Assembly: GCA_005223045.1 (NCBI GenBank)
Contig: NJBM01000007.1
Location: 207,100 to 271,099, forward strand
DNA length: 64,000 nt
Reading direction: 5' to 3'
Source: Planctomycetes bacterium B3_Pla
Lineage (GTDB): Bacteria; Planctomycetota; Phycisphaerae; Sedimentisphaerales; Anaerobacaceae
The notes below the pieces were generated by a model. It saw only the letters and a list, made by a program, of their open reading frames with translations. It did no database searches and was not told the origin of the DNA. A program made the translations under genes and the position numbers. Shown piece by piece: positions 60,244 through 64,000 of the stretch (position 1 is its first letter; every line of letters begins with the position of its first letter).

Positions 60244-61950
60244 TTACTCGGCTTCAAATATAGCCTTGATGTCTTCCAGCGAGATCAGGCCCGACGTGCC
60301 CAGCTTTATCTTGCCGTCGCGATCAATGAAGAAACTGCTCGGAATGGCGCTTACAGTGTTATACGGGCCTGGCAGAGTGCCCGTGTCTGTCAGTACCGTG
60401 TAATTCATCTCCGCCCGGGCCACGAACGACTTGACCAGATCCGGCCTCTCGTTCGATATTGCCAGCATTGCCAGATCGTCCTCACTGGTCGTTTTTCGCA
60501 GCTCAATTAAATGCGGGATCTCCATGTGGCACGGACGGCACCAGGTGGCCCAGAATATGATCAGGATGTTCCTGCCCTTATAGTCGCTTAGCTTGTGCTT
60601 CTTGCCGGTAATGTCTGTCAGGGTGAAGTCCGGCGCCGGTTTGCCGTGCCACGGTGTGAAGGCGGGCCCCCAGGTCCTTGCGGCCTTGATCACGTCGCTC
60701 AGACTCGTCTTGCTGGCGGCCAGCGGGATCTTGTCAAACTTTGTTTTGCGGCCTGCCCAGATACGTGCGATATCGTCCGCTGCGGCATTAACCTGGTCCT
60801 TGCCGCTGTGGAGCGCAAAGTTGATTGTAAACGAACGGCTTTGATGCGGGGCAAGCTTGGGCACACGGCCGAACTTACGCTCAATCGACCTGTTTCGAGG
60901 GAAACCGGTGCCGGGTTCCAGGCCCGTCACATAGCCGTCTTCGGCAGCCACCGGATTCTTCCAAAGCGTGAAGAACGGCAGCTCTTTGACAGAATAAGCC
61001 ATCGAGACGGCTTTGTCGCCTGCGGCATTGCGAAGCATGACCTTTGTCCGGTCATCCTCATCAGCCCATAGCTGTAGGCAGTAAACCTGTTCGGGGAATC
61101 CCGCCTTCGGGGCGCGATAGACATCATAGTTCGAGACATCCGAGGCCGAGTGCTCGTTGATCGGCGTTACCTGCCGCGCTGGGCCGAAGAACTTGGCGCC
61201 TTTCTCCATCAGGGGTGGGCCGTAATTGCCGTGATAGAGGATGCCGAACTCCTGCTCGATGGCGCTGCGATTGGTTACCTTGTCCGAGATTCGGAAGGTG
61301 TCGGCGCCGGGCGTGGTTGAGATCTGTGTCAATATTTCGAGCTTTGGCCCGTGCAGCAGGGCCTCATCCACCCTGCCGCGAACCGTGATGCGATATGGCG
61401 CCTCGCGCTCGACGGTCACTTCCACCTGCGATGCGGGTATGTTAGCGATCTTGCCGTGCAGCGTTAAGTCCATCGTTGCTTTCTTGCCCGTGTTGTCGAT
61501 GAACTCATCGGTACCGGGACCTCCGAAGAATTCCAGGCCGCATCGGACCATCCATTCGTTGAAACCTTCGAGCCAGCCCAGGCCCTGCCGGGTCTCCAGG
61601 TTGATGTATTTCGGGTGGACCAGGCCCTTGACCGGCGAATCCCAGCCGAGCCGCAAGTCGCCCATCAATACCCGGTGAACGGACATCCCTCGCGTGGGAA
61701 CTACGGTAAAGCGAAGCTTGCCGTTATTGACTTCTATGACATCGACACCTTCCTGCCTTCCGCCGTGCAGGACGTACTTTCGCACCGACCACGAAGCGGG
61801 ACTCTTCGGCGTTACGTCGCTGCCGGTGATTTCTGCGGTTTCCTTGTAGATGTTCTGTTCGACGTCGGTGAGGACCAGGCGAAAAGGCTCGGCAGCCCGG
61901 ACCGATGAAATCCCCACACTCAGAGCAATAATAGATGCCAACCTCAACAT
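60244..61950 (-). CDS. DUF4432 aldose epimerase-like domain fused to TlpA-type thioredoxin
   Basis: 568 residues, exported (signal MLRLASIIALSVGISSVRAA). Residues about 25-400 are a DUF4432 domain, galactose-mutarotase-like: VVPTRGMSVHRVLMGDLRLG, FNEWMVRCGLEFFGGPG, LYHGNYGPPLMEKGAKF and GLEPGTGFPRNRS. Residues about 430-568 are a TlpA/ResA-like thioredoxin with active-site Cys471-Arg-Pro-Cys474 (WATWCRPCH) and AIPSSFFIDRDGKI. Both domains face the periplasm. A mutarotase joined to a disulfide oxidoreductase is unusual; it could maintain its own disulfides or act in electron transfer during sugar oxidation. The frame is continuous, so it is a real fusion. Confidence 0.88.
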   Translation of the reverse strand: MLRLASIIALSVGISSVRAAEPFRLVLTDVEQNIYKETAEITGSDVTPKSPASWSVRKYVLHGGRQEGVDVIEVNNGKLRFTVVPTRGMSVHRVLMGDLRLGWDSPVKGLVHPKYINLETRQGLGWLEGFNEWMVRCGLEFFGGPGTDEFIDNTGKKATMDLTLHGKIANIPASQVEVTVEREAPYRITVRGRVDEALLHGPKLEILTQISTTPGADTFRISDKVTNRSAIEQEFGILYHGNYGPPLMEKGAKFFGPARQVTPINEHSASDVSNYDVYRAPKAGFPEQVYCLQLWADEDDRTKVMLRNAAGDKAVSMAYSVKELPFFTLWKNPVAAEDGYVTGLEPGTGFPRNRSIERKFGRVPKLAPHQSRSFTINFALHSGKDQVNAAADDIARIWAGRKTKFDKIPLAASKTSLSDVIKAARTWGPAFTPWHGKPAPDFTLTDITGKKHKLSDYKGRNILIIFWATWCRPCHMEIPHLIELRKTTSEDDLAMLAISNERPDLVKSFVARAEMNYTVLTDTGTLPGPYNTVSAIPSSFFIDRDGKIKLGTSGLISLEDIKAIFEAE

Positions 61951-62162
61951 TCCTTCACCGCCTTTCTAAGCAGTTCATCCGACACAGCTAATTGCCGATT
62001 TGCGACTTGCGATTTTCGATTGTTGCAAATCGGCAATCGGCAATCAGATGCCCCATTACTAAGTTGCTCTAACAGTGTAGCATATCGCGCCTCAATTGCA
62101 AGCAAGCTCAAGAGCCTTCTTGCCAGGCATGTTTGGCCGCTTAACTGCCTGCTGTGAACCTT
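61951..62162. repeat. Heptad-repeat hairpin and intergenic spacer
   Basis: At 61991-62003 ATTGCCGATTTGC and at 62024-62036 GCAAATCGGCAAT form a perfect 13-bp stem. The same tract is built of heptads (CGATTTG, CGACTTG, CGATTTT, CGATTGT and CGGCAAT twice). It lies upstream of the DUF4432 gene. Confidence 0.6.
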
Positions 62163-62315
62163 GAAATTGGGTTTGAATTGGGTTTGTTTTCTGGAGCCTC
62201 CGACAGGGTGAAATCGTCACAAGCCATTGTGATATAAGTAGTTACGTTCATTTGGCGCTCTGGCAAATTGGGTTTGTTTTGCACAATCGTGTCCAGTCAA
62301 ATGTGCTTGGAGAAC

Positions 62316-62386
62316 TGTCATTCCGCACTTGATGCGGAATCCAGAATTGTCTGGAAAGCTGGATTCCTGTTTCCACAGGAATGACA
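62316..62386. repeat. 71-bp MITE-like element within the array
   Basis: Terminal inverted repeats TGTCATTCC (62316-62324) and GGAATGACA (62378-62386) flank nested hairpins CCGCACTTGATGCGG, TCCAGAATTGTCTGGA and TTCCTGT/ACAGGAA. A partial copy, GTCATTCCTGTGAAAACAGG plus AATCCAG, is at 62643-62670. It occupies the longest (144 bp) interval of the array, which accounts for most of the extra length. Confidence 0.65.
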
Positions 62387-62542
62387 AGCCGCCATCCGGG
62401 TCTTGAGCATATTGGGTTTGTTTTTCTGAGCCTTCAAAAGGATATATTTTCATAATAACTTATTGAAAAAGAGTTTACGTTTACCTGGCCAACTGCAAAT
62501 TGGGTTTGTTTTTTCAAATACCTTTTCGCAATACGCATCACG

Positions 62543-62566
62543 CAGTCCTAGGGACTCCTTACGGAG
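62543..62566. repeat. 22-bp double-hairpin insertion in one of two duplicate spacers
   Basis: The interval at 62521-62580 and the one at 62877-62915 share CCTTTTCGCAATACGCATCA then CGCA, and TACTCAATACGAAATAAATT. Only the first carries GTCCTAGGGACTCCTTACGG plus AG between them. The insert forms two hairpins (TCCTAGGGA and CTCC-TTAC-GGAG). Confidence 0.7.
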
Positions 62567-62951
62567 TACTCAATACGAAATAAATTGGCTTTGTTTTTTC
62601 ACTCTTGTTCCCCGCCGAGCGCACGGCTGCCATTCGCCTGCTTGTCATTCCTGTGAAAACAGGAATCCAGAGAGATTGGCTTTGTTTTTTCGCTGTGTTC
62701 ATCTTTCTAAATTCCCACAAGTCTTTGCTAATACTGACTTAGTGTTAATCTGACACTCCGACAAATTGGCTTTGTTTTGAAAAAGCGCGCCCTGATGGGC
62801 CGAGAAGCACTCTGCCACATACGACATACGCAATACGCAATGCGACAAACGAGATTGGGTTTGTTTTTTCAAATACCTTTTCGCAATACGCATCACGCAT
62901 TACTCAATACGAAATAAATTGGCTTTGTTTTTTCAAATTCCTTAAGCCACA

Positions 62952-63014
62952 GACGCCGTCCTGAGCGCAGTCGAAGGAGATCTCAGACGCCGTCCTGAGC
63001 GTAGCCGAAGGAGG
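62952..63014. repeat. Two direct copies of a CCTGAGCG..GCCGAAGG mini-repeat
   Basis: GACGCCGTCCTGAGCGCAGT+CGAAGGAGA (62952-62980) and GACGCCGTCCTGAGCGTAGC+CGAAGGAGG (62986-63014), 34 bases apart. They belong to the same type as the in-gene insertion at 23424-23460. Confidence 0.7.
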
Positions 63015-63089
63015 ACTCAGAGATGGGCGAATCTGTTTCGGATCCATTCGACGTTGCTCAAGACGGATGTCCGCGACTCTTTGCTCTGG

Positions 63090-63794
63090 TTACCGCTTCT
63101 TAACCGTCATACTGATTCCAAAACTCTCCATCATAATGAACGACGTGTCCAGGTCCGGATTCCTGGTGACCGCTTCAATGTAGCGAGGGTCGGGCATCGG
63201 ACGGTGCATATCGTGGCCGAGGATCAGTCCGCCCGGCCGAACCAGTGGCAATAGCTTCCTGAGATAGTCGACGTAGCCCTTCTTCTCAGCGTCGAGAAAC
63301 ACGACGTCGATAGGCTCGGTGTGCTGTTTGACTGTCTCGTGGGCGTCACCTTCGATAATAGTGATCAGGTTTTCGACTCCGGCCTTCTTGAAATTTTCAC
63401 GGGCCATCTTGATCTTTTCGGGATCGATCTCGTGCGTGAAGACCTTCCCGCCGGCAGCTCGCACTCCCAATGCGAGCCAGATCGTCGAATAACCGCTTGA
63501 CGTGCCGACCTCGACGACGCGTTTTGCCCCCACGGCCTCGGTCAGTTGCCGCAACACGCGCCCTTCTCTGGTAGTGACGTTGAGATGCCATTTGCCCTTG
63601 GTCATCTCGCCGAGGGCCGCCAGGGCTTGCTTCTCATTGTCGTTTTTGGCCAGCGGCGGGCTGTCGTACTCCGGAGCCCCCCCGTAGTTGAAGCCGGCGC
63701 GATCGGTCCGGTCGTCGGCCGCCGGCGCCGATACTGTGTTGACTGCAAACGACACAACCGCCAGTGCGGCCACGCTAAGAAAGATACTCCTCAT
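63090..63794 (-). CDS. Exported class I SAM-dependent O-methyltransferase
   Basis: 234 residues. An apparent signal peptide MRSIFLSVAALAVVSFAVNT+VSA precedes a catechol-O-methyltransferase-like fold: VVEVGTSSGYSTIWLAL (SAM motif I), FTHEIDPEKIKMARENF (motif II), DVVFLDAEKKGYVDYL and GGLILGHDMHRP. This is the PF01596-like family that methylates catechols or caffeoyl groups, often divalent-metal dependent. SAM is not expected in the periplasm, so the signal peptide is odd; it may be a membrane anchor or the start may be wrong. The upstream gap contains no operon partner. Confidence 0.85.
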   Translation of the reverse strand: MRSIFLSVAALAVVSFAVNTVSAPAADDRTDRAGFNYGGAPEYDSPPLAKNDNEKQALAALGEMTKGKWHLNVTTREGRVLRQLTEAVGAKRVVEVGTSSGYSTIWLALGVRAAGGKVFTHEIDPEKIKMARENFKKAGVENLITIIEGDAHETVKQHTEPIDVVFLDAEKKGYVDYLRKLLPLVRPGGLILGHDMHRPMPDPRYIEAVTRNPDLDTSFIMMESFGISMTVKKR

Positions 63795-64000
63795 TGTGCT
63801 TCTCCTTAATTCTCATTTTTTCCGAACTATACTAAGGACAGTCACCCTTTTCTGTCACCGTTAATAGGTGGCTGTGGGGCTGTTGAAAAAGCTGGCTTTT
63901 TCCACAGCTCCGCTTGTTAGTCATGCGGCTTTTTTCCAAACAAAGTTTCTCCCAAAGTCGGCAGGAAATTCACTCATCCCAACACTAAACCGTTTGTGTG
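63795..64000. other. Window end; possible insertion-sequence border
   Basis: GGGGCTGTTGAAAAAGCTGG (63874-63893) then CTTTTTCCACAG resembles the outer end of some IS elements, where a TGTTGAAAAAG end is common. No transposase is in view because the window ends at 64000. Confidence 0.25.

Larger units (their letters stand above)
62163..62938 (+). repeat. Ten-copy AAATTGG(G/C)TTTGTTTT array
   Basis: Copies begin near 62163, 62176, 62265, 62409, 62496, 62582, 62673, 62762, 62852 and 62916, all in the same orientation. Five of the nine start-to-start intervals are 86-91 bases; the others are 13, 64, 89 and 144. The core is followed by TTC or TTTC in most. A further copy is at 572-591. The intervening stretches are of mixed origin (heptad runs, palindromic mini-elements). 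No protein is convincingly encoded. Confidence 0.85.

Noticed and set aside
62163..62938. CRISPR array
   Set aside because: The repeat core is only about 17 bases and not palindromic, spacers are about 70 bases, two are near duplicates and others are mobile repeats, and no cas genes are present.

Overview
The window looks like a chromosomal segment of a Planctomycetota bacterium, most likely a Phycisphaerae/Sedimentisphaerales relative. This is inferred from gene content only. The clues are a PEP-CTERM protein with a C-terminal [13 protein letters not shown] anchor, several Tat-signal Gfo/Idh oxidoreductases, a formylglycine sulfatase, DUF1080/ThuA and DUF4432 proteins, a hydrazine-synthase-alpha-like haem protein, and dense families of small repeats. 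No rRNA, tRNA or phage genes were recognised. The first CDS is cut by the window edge.

Layout. 1-5.3 kb: end of a TIM-barrel gene, a heterodimeric ABC exporter pair and a LysM protein. 5.4-7.3 kb: a small-repeat zone with a REP-associated transposase flanked by inverted REPs, an orphan BglII/BstYI-like restriction enzyme, a nucleotidyltransferase gene truncated at a REP-like element, and two small companion proteins. 7.3-19 kb: a sugar-acid (uronate/aldonate) utilisation region with cupin, mannonate-oxidoreductase-like SDR, HAD protein, zinc alcohol dehydrogenase, UlaG-like metallo-hydrolase, second SDR, LarA-family nickel racemase/epimerase, 6-phosphogluconate dehydrogenase, aminotransferase and uronate isomerase UxaC. 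19-23.6 kb: a minus-strand operon of exported proteins (conserved unknown, Gfo/Idh, amidohydrolase, sulfatase). 23.8-33.3 kb: YtcJ-like amidohydrolase plus DUF5009 acyltransferase, PEP-CTERM protein, sugar isomerase, a structured leader and a 1179-aa protein with seven tandem repeats and a dockerin-like segment. 33.6-42 kb: a PLD-family gene with an in-frame stop, DAHP synthase-chorismate mutase, transglutaminase lipoprotein, His/Glu-repeat lipoprotein, protease-TPR protein and DUF1080-ThuA fusion. 42-47.5 kb: haem protein and two Gfo/Idh genes.

47.5-59.3 kb is the metabolic centrepiece. An MttB-family methyltransferase without pyrrolysine is followed, behind a good sigma70-like promoter, by a tightly overlapping operon. 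It encodes a 1505-residue HdrA carrying an inserted NfnB/GltD-type NAD(P)H module, MvhD, HdrC, HdrB, MetV, MetF, a methyl-THF:corrinoid methyltransferase and a PatB-like C-S lyase. This is the composition of a flavin-based methylene-THF reductase supercomplex and suggests one-carbon metabolism linked to a Wood-Ljungdahl methyl branch or to methylotrophic demethylation.

59.3-64 kb: an Hpt protein, a DUF4432-thioredoxin fusion, an unusual array of ten copies of AAATTGG(G/C)TTTGTTTT mostly spaced 86-91 bp and mixed with other mobile mini-repeats, and an exported O-methyltransferase. Heptanucleotide tandem repeats recur beside or inside genes across the window, including inside the 5' end of the hdrA reading frame.
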